Positions 1 through 12,397 of a stretch of 64,000 nt of DNA are shown in pieces; the stretch's first letter is position 1; each line of letters opens with the position of its first letter. The position numbers and the translations under genes were made by a program. The notes under the pieces are model-generated. The model saw only the letters and a program-made list of their open reading frames with translations. It was not told where the DNA came from and did no database searches. The DNA is from Warburgia ugandensis. Lineage: Eukaryota; Streptophyta; Magnoliopsida; Canellales; Canellaceae. The DNA is taken from the NCBI GenBank assembly GCA_035236585.1, contig CP141126.1:66875414-66939413 (forward strand). The letters are read 5' to 3'.

Positions 1-3000
1 AGGTTCCTCTCCTATACCAATGAAATACACAATTCTTAAGTTCTTCCATCATAAACTATATACAAGCAATAGCATGAGGGCAAGGAATGCCACTCAAAGA
101 ATATTTCTACTCATGGACATTCATTGTGTGTTGGCCCCCCATGTACAAGTGAGTTGAAATCTCTCACTTGCCTTCATGCACATGTGGGGTCAAAGACATG
201 AGTCTTAATTTGTAAAGTGGGCTCTTTCTATATATTGGAAGCATAAATCATTCACCGACACCCTTCTTGATTGCATTTTTTCCCTTACTATATCATTAGC
301 AATCTTGCAAATATGCACATTTTCCCTCTTTGATTGAATATAGTTCGATCACATCTCTCAACATCAATTACTATTGTGTACTATCCCCAACTCAATAAAA
401 GTACCAATATTTTATTTAGTAGCATTATACTTACGATAAGTATTCCTACCCTCATCATCGAAATTACAGGAGTTGAATTTCTTATGAAATTTATTCTTTG
501 TGTTGCCTAATGGTCTCTTGTCCTTCCGTTCCTCACTTTTGTCTATCTTTTCCTTTTCCTTTTCCTACTATTACTCTTCCTTTGTCCAGCATACTCTACC
601 TCCTCTTCCACTACTTCATCATATGGTTTCTCATCATTAGTTATGTCATCCTCTTCACTGTGCTTGTCCTCTTCCCTTGTTTCATTGTCGAGCTTAACCT
701 CTTAAGTGCATACTTGCATTGCATTGTGTTGTCTTTTAGTATATACTTGCTCTTTGGCGTGTAGTTGCTCCTCACTATCTAATTGCCCTTTAGTGTGGCT
801 AGAATCTCCCAATAAAATTGCTACATATTAATGTGTTTAGCCCCTTTAGGTGTATCCAAACCATCTGTTTACTCTCAAACATTACATCTTCACCCACATT
901 GCTCCCACTATGTTGCATAATCATGTGTTGGACATCCTATTCACTAGTGTACTTAGACTGGTATACTTAAGGTGCTTGTGTAGGTAGGTATCCTTAGCTG
1001 CAACTTGGGAAACAAATCTCCAAACCTTGCATAGAATCCTCTACAACAACATTGTAATTAGTATCTAACTCCTCAATTACTTCATCCAGCCCACTAGTGA
1101 TGGGTCCTGGCTAAATACCGAGGACCTTAGTGAAGGAATCTAAGATCTACAAGTAATTTTTATTTTTCTCCTACCAAGATCACCATAGAACATAAACTCT
1201 TGTTTTAGAAGAGATTATAAGATCAAAGTACATACCTTCCAAAGCTATGGAATTACTCATTGATCCACACTTGCTGTGATTTCTAGCCTTTTTTTAAAAC
1301 TATGATTTTGTCTTTTACATAGAGATGGCTCCAATTGGAAGAGAAAGTGCTTCAACTATAAGGTTTTAAAATTTTCACAACTTGAAGAACTTTTAAGAGA
1401 GATAAGGATCCTTTTGTATCTTTCTTTGGGTCACACCACTTCCATCTCTATAGACAGGGCACCCCTTATATATAATAGTTTGTCTAAGTTTATAAGAAGG
1501 AAACTCCCAACTATGTTTTCCTAATTTGTGTCACATAAAATATAGGAAATTACTTGACACTCATCTCTTCCTTTGGCCTTTTAATTTCAACTACAAAAAG
1601 TTTAGGTGCGATCTCTAAAAATTTTCAAGTTTGGATGATATTTGTCTTACTAATTTAGTCTAAATGGGTCCCACCTAACTTAAGTATAGAAACTTTAATC
1701 AAACTTTAACTTTCCATGTTACACCCATTTTTGGTAGTAAATTAACAAAGGAGCAGCCTATATATGTGGGCCTCCCACTAATGATTAATACGAAAGAGAT
1801 TCCATAATATAACCAAGTCATCCACCACCAACTATATTTCATTATCCATCCAATTAAGAAAATTATAGTCTTGACCTTACATTATCGAGTTATCAACTTT
1901 TGAGTCATTGTACCAAATCAGCCTAGCATATTTCTATAATTACTTTTGTATCTTATATGGGGCATGTCAATTGCATTTAATTGGACACCTAGACAGATAA
2001 GCTCAAATGGAAGCCACCATTTACTAATGACTTTACTAAATGAATTTGACAAACTCCTTTATCATATACCATGCATTGGTATTTTAAGTCCAATATACAA
2101 TAGGCCCTACCTTAAAATCCTTTTCCATTATAATGTTGTTCTATTATTGAGCATCCAATACTCTCAGTGAGTCCATTATCCATTCTAAAGTATTTATGTA
2201 TCACTTGAAATTAGATTCTACCTCTTGATGCCCCAATAATAAATACAAGGTTCCACTTTAAGTTATAAATCTCTGATATCTAAGCTCATATATGGTTATG
2301 CTCTTTCTAAAACATTTCTTTAGTCATATCTATTAAATGTTCTAGTAAGTCAATATGATGTCCTATGTATAGATACACTTTTATATACTATGTATGCCTT
2401 AAGTATCTACCCAATTATTGAAAATGATCATCTCTATGCTTGTCGATAGCATCACATGTAACAATTGTTCTCAAATGTGGATTCCTAGTCTCATTCTCTC
2501 TATAGGATATTTTTAGGCTTGCAAGAATCTAAACTTTTTTTTCTCCTTGCATTGAGAATCTCCATCACCTTGATATGGAATTCCTACAATGATCTCTAAG
2601 GGTCAAATTGTCTCTCATGATGAACTAGCTAGTCTAACATTTTAAATAGTATTGACATACAAATGAATCTTACATTACATTAAATAGTATAAATTAATTA
2701 TTAGTTTATAAAGTCACATGTTCCTAACAACTAGAACCCACCTCACTTTGAAGATTGTCAATGATATTTGCAAATGATTGTGTCCTCATCAAGTGTGATT
2801 GACACCATGTAATACATTAACTACCCTATCTAGTGGTTCATAATTACATATACGCAGTGCATAATTACATATGCTCAGTGCATTCGATCAATTCACATCA
2901 TAATAAAGCCATCCTTAAGTGTCTTCTGACATTCTCTAATAAAAGTTTGCATATCCCTGATAGCTAAGATACTAGCCATATGACCTAGCTCCAACAATGA

Positions 3001-3598
3001 AAATTCATCAATATCCATGTAATGAATGTAGGACACAGTGTAAGGAGCATATAACTTTAGTAGAGAATATCTAGATTTTCCCACATATGCAACTTAGCTA
3101 TAAATACCCCAAGATGCTCATCTAATATGAAAAAAAAATAAAAAAATAAAAAAAAAGAAAGAAAAATTCATAACCAAGGAACACATTGTTATTGACACAT
3201 TCAACACAACAGAAAACACATTGTTACTAATGTAACCGAGAATGACAACATGTCAAGTTAGGGCTCCAAACTACCCCTATGTTTGCAAAGATGGAACCTA
3301 ACCATGCATGTCATGTGCACATGTGGTAATTGAAAGGGATTTGAATTTAATAGAAATACCAATTTATCCTCAAAAAAGAGTACGTTAATGTCACATGACA
3401 ATTTTCTATCAAAGAAGTTACTAATCTATTCATTTTTGGATTGCAATGATACCTGTTGATAACTTTGGGAACCCCATTGTTCACTTTTAAAACAAGCTTC
3501 CCATGGGAGAACATGACAACAATAAAGTACCAATGTGAAATTTTTCTAATTTTCTTGGACATGATTAGCAATGATGTCATCTAGGATTGTTGTTGTTG
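1..3598. other. Unassigned AT-rich intergenic DNA
   Basis: No gene, tRNA or clear transposon end was recognised here. Open frames are short and random-looking, and A/T runs are common (for example 3,128-3,160). The only coding-like signal is the minus-strand remnant at 543-1,110, listed separately. The stretch is probably old repeat sequence decayed past recognition, but that is inference. Confidence 0.5.
543..1110 (-). pseudogene. Coding-like remnant, unassigned acidic/basic protein
   Basis: On the minus strand two short open stretches read like protein. One at 994-1,110 contains GLDEVIEELDTNYNVVVED. The other at 543-701 is 52 codons long, strongly acidic in its first 35 residues (SEEDDITNDEKPYDEVVEEE) and ends in a basic run (RKRKRKR) just before a stop. 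An acidic stretch followed by a lysine/arginine tail resembles the end of a nuclear protein or of a transposon-encoded protein, but no family was recognised. Stops separate the pieces and no start codon or splice site is convincing, so this is at best a decayed fragment. Biased composition alone could also explain it. Confidence 0.2.
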
Positions 3599-6500
3599 TG
3601 TTTTACATAACTCATAAGAGCAAGAATCAATTTAGTAATTTGCATGCGAGAGAGGTTGATCTCATGAGGAATCTTGGTATAGCTTTAAAATTACTCACTA
3701 GTGCATGAATCAATGTAGCATTTTCATCAAAGTGAGGTTGATCATATGAGTAATCTCACGAGTTTGCAAGGGATTGAACTCTAATTAGATCAATTAACTT
3801 CGGCCAATGAAAAAGAGTTGTGATCAAAATAGGAATTTAAAGTAACATAAAATAGAAACATGCATGGAATTAGAAACTAGAATTAAAATAAACTTTCTAA
3901 AAACTAAAACTAAGAAATGAAATTAGAAAGTAACATAACTAAAATTCAAGTACTAAAGGAAACTAATGCTAAATTTCCATGCATCAAATTAATAAACTAA
4001 AGGAAACTACTAAAAATGACACTTTCCTAAACTAGAAATAAAAACTTTCTAAAAGTTGAACTTTCTAAAAACAACTTAGGAAACTTTGTAAAACTAAACT
4101 TACATGTAGAAACAAGTAACCAATGACATCTAACAAAATTTAACAAAAAATTAGAAACATGCATATGAATGGAAACTAAAATTAAGGAGACTTTCTGAAT
4201 TTAACACTTTCTAAATCCTAAATTTTTTTAAAGGTGGAACTTTCCTAAAAGAAATGAGGAAACTTTTAAACCTAAATTAGAATGTAGAAAATGAATTAAA
4301 TACTACCAAAACAATATTATGCAACTAAGCTACAAAAAAAACAAAAAGGAAAGTGACATAGTACTGTGTGTATGATCCATGAAATGTACACATGTTTCTA
4401 AGTGCAAAAGTGACTAGAACTGATGAATTTAAAGTGAACTGTCATGAAAAATAATTATTTGATATAATATACAACATAAAAATCTAAATGGGTTCTTAAG
4501 GATTCAAGCAAATAAGGTGTTTAGATTGCTAGAAACAAAACACAAATTTAAGAGGAGAAAATTCCAGATTTGAACTACTTAAGAACATCAAACAAATTAA
4601 GCATAAGGAGGCAATTGAAACCACATATTTTAATCAAGGAAACAACCCAAATCTAAAGTAATTTGATGAAATAAGCAATCCATAACAAGAATTCCCACAA
4701 AACGTTATTGAATCATCTCCAAATTACACTAAAAACTAGACACACTATACATGTTATATTGCTGGAGATTATATCTAATTATGAAGCATGAAATCCTATC
4801 TAAACAACACTAAAAATGCAATATAATTCTCAAAAACTTAAGTATGATTACAAAAAAATAAAATCCAAGGGGAACTTGAGAGAAAAGAAGGCTAAGAGGG
4901 CAAAATAAGGCAAGGAAATTAACCTAAAACTATGGTGAGAATAAGGCGAAAAACTTAAATTTCAAGAAGAAAAAACAAGGTTCCAAGCTATCTCTTCTCT
5001 TTTCTATCACTAGCAAAGATAATTTAACTTGAATCTTAAAGGAATAACAAAGAAAAACAAGTGAAATTGGGGTAAATAAAGGAGAAACTAGATGGAAAGG
5101 AAGGTGCAAAACTAGAAAGAAAAAGAATTGAAACTAAAGCAATGAAAATTAAACCTAAAATAGCAAACTACTAACTTGAATTGGAGAGAAAATAACCAAG
5201 ACAATAACTAAAAATCCAAAGAAAGAAAAGCATCTAAGAAATCTCAAAGTCCAATAGAAAATAACACTAAAGGAGAGCTTGATTCAAGGTGTCTCACCCA
5301 CCTCTACTAGGAAATTTTGTTTGGAACATGGGTCTTTATATAGATGAGTGGTTTCCTAACTTAATAATGGGTGAAAACATGAGGACAGTGGCCCTAGGGT
5401 TAGGGTATTGAATGAAGAAAGTTAGGAGGACATGATGTAAGCTAGATGAAATAAGAAAGAGAGGTGGGAAGATGACATAAGAAAGATAAGAGGGTCGTCT
5501 TCTAATTTTAAGTAGGGGCATCTTTTTCCATGAAAGTGCTTCCCTCCTTTAACTTGTAACCCTAGGTCAAATTCAATGGAAAAAGAGTGGGAGATGGAAT
5601 TGGAAAGTAGGATTTCTCTCTTGATGGGTCCATTAATGCATATTCATCTTACCTTTTACATAATAAACTCAAATCTTCTAAATAAAACTTAAAAATCCAA
5701 ATTTAAAAAGTAGATCATTGCTTTAGTTCTTCTCAATTGTATGACTCCAAGTGGCATTTGACTTAATTGGCTTGTGTGGCTCACTTTGAGGGCTCATTTG
5801 GCTTGGATTCATGGCTTACTCCCTTGCTTTTAATGACTCAATTTTCTTGGCTTTAATTCCTTAGCATGTAACCTTCTCTCATGGTTTATATGGCTAACTT
5901 AGCATGAATGGCTCCCATGCAAAGGGGGTGGAAACGCATGGCTTGCTTCATAGGCCTGTTTTAGTCACCTTTAGCTTTTACAATTGCTTTCATTGATCTG
6001 GCATCTTGCCTTGATATGATCTTGGACCTTGATCTACTTTGAAATGTTGGAATTTAGGCATTGACATGATCTTTTGATCTTGATCTTCAATTCTTATCCT
6101 AATAATCTTGGCCTTTGGATCATCTCTCTAAGACCTACCAAAGGTAAAAAAAATAAAGACTAATTAAAATCTAAAAATATGATCATTCATATACTTACCT
6201 CGGATTAGCCTCTAGACCTCCAAAATACAAAATATCACATTTTTGAATTATTAGGTAAAAAATGCATGTTTTATAAATCTTGGCCAAAAACTCCTAACAT
6301 AACACTATAAGTTATGTTACCATCTCTTGGCTGTCACTATCTTGATCCTAAGGTTACCATATCTTGGCTATCACTATAAGAAATTAATAGCCTTGGGATG
6401 CAAGGATCTAAAGCACAAAAATAAATCAAATAAAAAAAAAGAAGAAAACAAGTAAAGAACAAGAGCATGAAATTAGAAAGCAAGGTAAGCAACAAGGAAT

Positions 6501-7768
6501 GTAAAAGAGTAAGGAAAACCAACCTTAAACTTGAAGTAAATCATCTTGGAATGGCTAAAAGGGAGGAAGCAGGCATAGAGAACCATGGCAAGAGGTACAG
6601 AGGACCAGCCCTAGAGAAAGAGGTATGGAACTCCTATCTATGGTACATGGGATGCCTTTGGGTTTTTATAGAAGATTTCAGCTTTTTAGGTTTTCTAGAA
6701 CTCTAATCCTAAGAGATAAGATAGAAAGGATGAGGATAGAGATAAGGTAGGAGACTTAAGATGGGGATTACAAGTGGGGCTCTAGGAAAGTGTTGTGAAG
6801 GTGAGGTTTAAGAGCTTGATGTGGAGATTATAGGAGGTTTTGGATGAGAAATTCATATGGATGCTAGGAAGGTCAGTGGGAAGTGGTTTTAAGGTAAAAA
6901 AATATGTAATGTTAAGGAGTTTTTGTAAGGTGGGAGGTGCCACTTTTCAAGGAGGTGCCTCCTCATTGTTCTCATGTCAAGTTCCTTAAAATTATGGATG
7001 GAGATAGAGAGAGGTAGGGAAAGAGAAAGTTTGGAAGAAGATAAAGGATTACTCTTCTTTGATTGGTCCACCTAGCATGCTATCTTTCCATGTTTAATTT
7101 TCATCTAACGACCTTCTAATTATCTTGTTAAAATTTTTCCATTTGTTCATAGGATATTGCTTAGAATCTTCATCAAATAGTGTAATTCCATGTAGCATTG
7201 GCTAAGTTGTTTTGATGGAAAACTTTGATCTCTCATTGCTTGATGGCTTGAAGGCTTGAATGGATAACTCACTTTCCTTAGGTTTCCTTGTTAAACTTGG
7301 AAACCTCACTTATAGCTCCAATTCTCATGCAAAGGTGGTGGAATTTGCATGGCTTGTCCATGGCCCACTTTAGTCCCCTTTGACTTCTCCAATTCCATCA
7401 TTACTTGCCTTAAAGTGATATTGACCCTGGACTATACCTTGGATTTAGGTCTTGGTTTCGTTAGGCTTCCTAGTTAGACTAAGAAACCTCATGAATGGCT
7501 TTAATTCTTATCTCTATCCATTGGATTACCTTACCATTACCTACAAAAAGAAAAAAACTCTAATTAAGTCCTAAAAATTATGATTGTCCACATACTTACT
7601 CCGAATTACCCTTTGAACCTACAAAATATCACACTTTTGAAATATTAGGGAAATATTAGGTAAAAAAAATGTATGTATTACAATTTTCAACCAAAACCCT
7701 AATTTAACACTAAGTTATAATACATGGGAACCTAATTGGGTGATTTTTATATAAATTTTAACACATCA
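3599..7768 (-). repeat. 3' LTR of Tat-1 (family A), internally duplicated
   Basis: This copy is about twice as long as its partner at 15,321-17,373. The module 6,310-7,768 closely matches 15,950-17,373, including shared runs of A-rich sequence near 6,440-6,510 and 16,040-16,080. Another version of the same module lies just before it, ending near 6,300. The end facing the interior reads, on the minus strand, TGATGTGTTAAAATTTATAT, equivalent to the TGATAAGTGT start of the other family A copies. The outer end near 3,599 is approximate. Confidence 0.6.
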
Positions 7769-9764
7769 CATCCCCGAATTAGCATTTTCCTAGTCCCGAA
7801 CAAAATGTAAAAAATTATTTTTAAAAATTGATACAAATTGCCACTTTTGTAAATAATTATGATTACATTTAGCATATGTAATAAGCCCTTAAACCCCTAG
7901 GTTACCCCTAGTGGATGAGTTATGCCTCGTGAGAGTTTACAGTAAATATACCAACAAAAATCTCAAAATTTTATGAAAGTCCCTTATTGATTGGAGAAAT
8001 TTTTTTTCTTTTATTCAGCTTATATTAAGCTCCTAATTTTAACCTACTATTAAATATGAATCATAAGGTTCAAAAGCCAACCCTTATTCTAAAGATATCC
8101 CATTATTCTATTAAACTTTGAAAAGTGAGTGTGTGTTACAGCTAATATATGATTATAGTTTCCAAGTCAAATATAACATAAATTGCTAACCAAATGTATT
8201 CTTTGACTTCAAATCTCATAGGATATACTTGACACTCAAAAAGGTTTTAATCTCTCATTAATATGCTAGTAGAATGTTGTTCATCAGATCTAAAAATCTC
8301 GCATATTCCATACAAAAGAATGATGAGTTAAAAAAATGGCAACGTTCTCATGAAAGGATATCAACTACTAAGAATGTTATAGTACCAAATTCCCTATTTG
8401 TTTGTAGCCATATCCAAGTCATATTGCTCTTAAAATCAAGTTAGGACTTCTATTAGGACGAAATGTAGGCTTAGGTAAGGGTGATCAGAAGAATGGGTAT
8501 AAAGCTAAAAAAGGTTGTCTGAAAAATATGTAAAGGTCCTCTATCCTATTTACAACATTTTAATTTTTCCTCACAAGAGTAAACATTGTTCTTTTTCATT
8601 GGCTATTTCTTCTTTTTAATTTGACTCCATATATAACCTTTTTTTTTTTTTATCTTTTTCTTCTTTTTAACCTTTTTGGTCTTCATCTCTTGAATTGTAT
8701 TGTTCATACTTTTGCTCAAGATATTCTTCAATCCTCTTTGCAGATTTTTGAAACAAATGGGTAATGGATATATTATAGGGGTTTAATATAAGTAAAGGTT
8801 TTTGTGGCTAACAAAGAAAAAGATAATATTCTAAAAGCTGCATGGGCTAACTAGCAAAAAATAATATAGGAAAGTCTAAAGCTCTGGGTTAAATGAAAAT
8901 GACCTCTATCATTCCTTAGGTTTCATATGACTTAAGAATGATCATAAATTTAAGAGATATATGATATAGTCTTTTGTGATTTCTCAATAGTTGACCAAGA
9001 TGAAAAATAATGTGACAAACTAAGAACTAATGTCCACTAAAGAAAATTTTGAATTTGTATAACCCTCAGAAAAGGAAGAATGGCTCTAAACTCACTTAGG
9101 TTATAAGTCTCCATAGATCTTCTTTAGGATCTCTAAGTTATATTTGCTCTTTGACTTAAACTATACGTATAGTTATTTTGTGGAATTAATATTCTGAGTT
9201 TCAGTTTTCATGAAATACTTTAGAAAAAGGATAAAATAGTGAACTAATTGTAAGCAACTCTATTAATAACCTAAAGTTCAAAAAATAGTTGACTATTCAA
9301 AAAATCTAAATTCTCATTTTTATAAAGGAACTTATCAAACTTTTTCAAAAATTTTAAAAATGCAGGAAAAAATAGACATCTAATTTTTATATCCCCAGCA
9401 TGAATTAAACATATTCCTCAATGTTTTGAAATATAGGACACCTAAACAATGATTGGGTAGGGCAAAAAATTGAGACTTTCTAAAAGAATCCTAGGTTGCT
9501 GCCTAGTGGGTGCTAAGTTTAACATCTTAAGCTATACATATCCTATAACTAAACTAGCTTTCTAAACCTCATTCTAGACTAGTTTAACCAAAATTTTCCT
9601 AATCCTGACCCTAACTCTAACAATGAAATGGCTCGATTTTTCATGCACTTCGAAATCTCACAGTAGTCAATGTATTTTCTCCACCTTGAAATTTGAGTTG
9701 ATGGTAGCATTATGACACAATAAACCACCACGATTGTAAATTTAGGAGAACCACATTAATGATC
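7769..9764 (-). other. Tat-1 non-coding interior between gag and 3' LTR
   Basis: AT-rich sequence with no protein-like frame. It aligns by eye with 26,580-28,370 in Tat-2: the two share phrases around 8,110/26,770, 8,860/27,550 and 9,075/27,785. The polypurine tract facing the 3' LTR would lie at about 7,769-7,800 on the minus strand. Conservation of this non-coding stretch between two elements shows it belongs to the element family and is not random flanking DNA. No pol domain is visible in it. Confidence 0.55.
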
Positions 9765-10092
9765 TGTAATGACTCCAATTTTGTAATATTAAAATCCCAA
9801 GTTAGCAATGAAAAGTTCACTTTTTGGAAATAAAGGTATTTTGGTCATTTCACTATTCACCTTGACTGAACCCAGAAATTAGGTCTTGAAAATGGTACCA
9901 TTAGGTGTGTCTCAGAAAAAGGAATCCAACAAGACCAAAATCACCCAAAACGGAGTTAAAATGAGCAAGTTATGGCCCTTTGAAGTTCAGAGGCAAAATT
10001 ATAATTTTTACTAAAAAACGGATTTAGCCTGCAAAACACAGGGGCCTATTTTGATATGGGCACCCTTCATCTTCAACCCCCTAGGGGGTTCT

Positions 10093-10130
10093 AGAATGGC
10101 GGTGATTGGAGAAGAAATCACCGCCATTCT
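10093..10130 (+). repeat. Perfect 15-bp hairpin in the D1 LTR
   Basis: Arms AGAATGGCGGTGATT (10,093-10,107) and its exact reverse complement (10,116-10,130) flank an 8-base loop. The hairpin lies 63 bp before the TATA box of the same LTR. A related hairpin lies at the same distance in the other D copy (24,603-24,644). Confidence 0.85.
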
Positions 10131-10192
10131 GGAGGTTTCTCCATTGCCATTTGAGGGCGGTGAGAGCCCCCTCCAGAACCCTCTTATAGCTC

Positions 10193-10200
10193 TATAAATA
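10193..10200 (+). promoter_or_regulatory. TATA box of the D1 LTR promoter
   Basis: TATAAATA lies in a GC-rich setting, in the LTR sense orientation. The same motif occurs at the equivalent place in D2 (minus strand, 24,534-24,541), which supports a real U3 promoter and not a chance AT run. Transcription from this old solo LTR is not shown by the sequence. Confidence 0.6.
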
Positions 10201-12397
10201 GACCTCTTAGGCGCCTCTAATGGCAGCCCAAAAGCTTGAGGAAAACCCATTTTGGAGAAGTAACCAAGAGGGGAAACGAGGAGAAAAACCCAGCAACGAG
10301 CCAGGTATGCCCAAGATCCCTCAAAACTCATCTTCACAATAGTCCTAGGTTCAGTTTCCCTAAGTTTTTGTATGAAAAATCATGCAAAATATAGCCCTCG
10401 AGAGTCACCAAGGACCCAGGGACGTTCCCTGGGTCGTCAAACCAGGGTGTCCTGAGGATGCCTCGGTCCCCCAACGAACGAAATGTTCCAGCCGGAACGT
10501 AACGCGTCTATAGCGTTCGAAAAAACCAAACAAGTGCGTCCGAGGACGCGCCCACAAAAGGAACAGACGAGCAGGAAAATCTGGCATGTCTGCAAATGCG
10601 CCTGCTGAGGCGCATGCCGTTGATGCGTAGCCCACTAGCGTTCCAGGATTTTCTGTTTCTTAAGGTCACTGATGCGCAGTGCCCTAGCATTCCACCTTTT
10701 TCACTCTTAAGGTCCTTATGTACACCTGATACTAAAAAGCTTATAACTTGAGATCTAGAGCTCCGATTGAGGCACCGTAAAAGGTGTTGTGTCTGTGTCG
10801 ATGATGCAGACACACCCAAACTATAAAATCCCTGATCAAGGCCCAATCAAAGGTGGGGTTGACCCTTAGAATAGGATGGTGGCGCATGGCCGCTAGACCT
10901 TTAGAAAACTGAGGATACCAAGGCCCAATTAGGACCTTAGGACACCCATAGGCATAGGGATGGACCCCTAATGCCTAAGTAATAAGATCAACCACTCTAA
11001 AACCCATAAAAGATAGGCCAAACTAACCTTGATTCCCCAAACCATGTTCAGGAGCGTACGAGGACAAAGGTGTTAGCGCGACCTAGCCAGGTAGGTGCTC
11101 TATCGCTACTAGACTTGCTAAAAGAGCTATGATTGTTTTGAGAATGCATGTTTTAAGTATATGCATATGAGTTGTTTAGCATGACTTATTTTATGACTTG
11201 TTTAGTATGATTTAATTTAGCATGCATATGACAAATATATTACGCATAGACATGCTTTGCAAACAATTGCATATATTGCATGATTTGTGAGCATTAAGTC
11301 CTTGCAAAAATTGCATGTCCTTGAGGGTTACCAAAAGACATTGGAGTGCAGAGGGCCAGGTAGTTGTGAGGGACCCAAAGAGGACTGGTTTTGAAAAAAG
11401 AGAGGTTTTTTCTTGTTTGATCTAATTATGATTTGGGCTGATAAGCTCGAGGGCGCTATGCCAAGAGGTCTGGGGTGGCCTCCCAGCCTCTACCACTATT
11501 AGGTGGATGGGTACCACACCCAAAAAAGGGCATGTCCCTGCTTCGACTGCATATGGTACAGGGGGCTACCACTAGTGTTACGGCACTGGGTCGAAGTGGC
11601 ATATGCCCCGTGGAGGTACATGATCCTGTGTCCCTAGGTACCCGGGGACCACATGGCGGTGAGGTCGTGGGCATAGTTGGACCCTATGGTTTCATGGACT
11701 TATTTGCATTGCATATGGCATGATATGAGGTTGGTCGACCATACCATACCAGATATCCATGAGTTGGATTCAGTGGAGCATCGTATGCATATCATTATAT
11801 TTATGATATATGATACTTTCAACTTGGATTATGCTATTCTTTAAGTCGTCAGTATTTCAGTTTGACGGTGGTTTTTAATATCGATATTGAACATGATTGA
11901 TCGAACATGCACATATTTTTAAGAGCATATGATTGTAAATATAGCATGCATTGCAAAACTAGTAGTGATAGACTCCTGCTGAGTATAGTATATACTCACC
12001 CTATCCTTAACATTTTTCAGGATAGTTTCACTCACAAATAGAAGACGTCTCAGGAGATATTAGTGCTACGAGCAAGTGAATCAAATAGGAGACAATTATA
12101 CATGTAAGTAAACTCTCTACCCTTTGGACATGTATTTGTATTTATTTACAGTTGGACTGTGTGCTGTGATTGGATAGACCTGGGAAAACATTTATGGTTT
12201 CTAAAGTTTTTCAAAAACTACTTTGGTTGTTGTGAAAGCAAATGATACTCAGGGTTTTCAAAACGAGTTTAAAACTAAAGATTTTTCGCTGCATTGCATG
12301 GTTTTCTATAAATGGTTTTCAAATAGGGATGCATCCTGCCTTAGGAATTAGATATTATTTTAAAAATGCATGGGAAAACCCGGGTCATCACATGATC

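Larger units (their letters stand above)
9765..12392 (+). mobile_element. D1: solo LTR, family D (chromovirus-like)
   Basis: A single 2,628-bp LTR lies in plus orientation, beginning TGTAATGACTCC and ending GGGTCATCACA. It is flanked by a perfect 5-bp target duplication TGATC (9,760-9,764 and 12,393-12,397). It aligns with the LTR at 22,206-24,959 in the opposite orientation. There is no internal sequence, so this is a solo LTR left by recombination between the two LTRs of a full insertion into Tat-1. It includes a CpG-rich block (about 10,020-10,860), a TATA box and a hairpin. The open frames inside it on both strands are chance products of that GC-rich DNA. Confidence 0.88.

Noticed and set aside
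2200-2720. Possible copia LTR or other element
   Set aside because: Some phrases looked familiar, but no ends, target duplication or coding domain could be identified.
10011-11723. Frames of 72-112 codons in D1, and their counterparts at 23,008-24,654 in D2
   Set aside because: They fall in the GC-rich LTR, are not kept in the same frame between the two copies, and show no protein motif.
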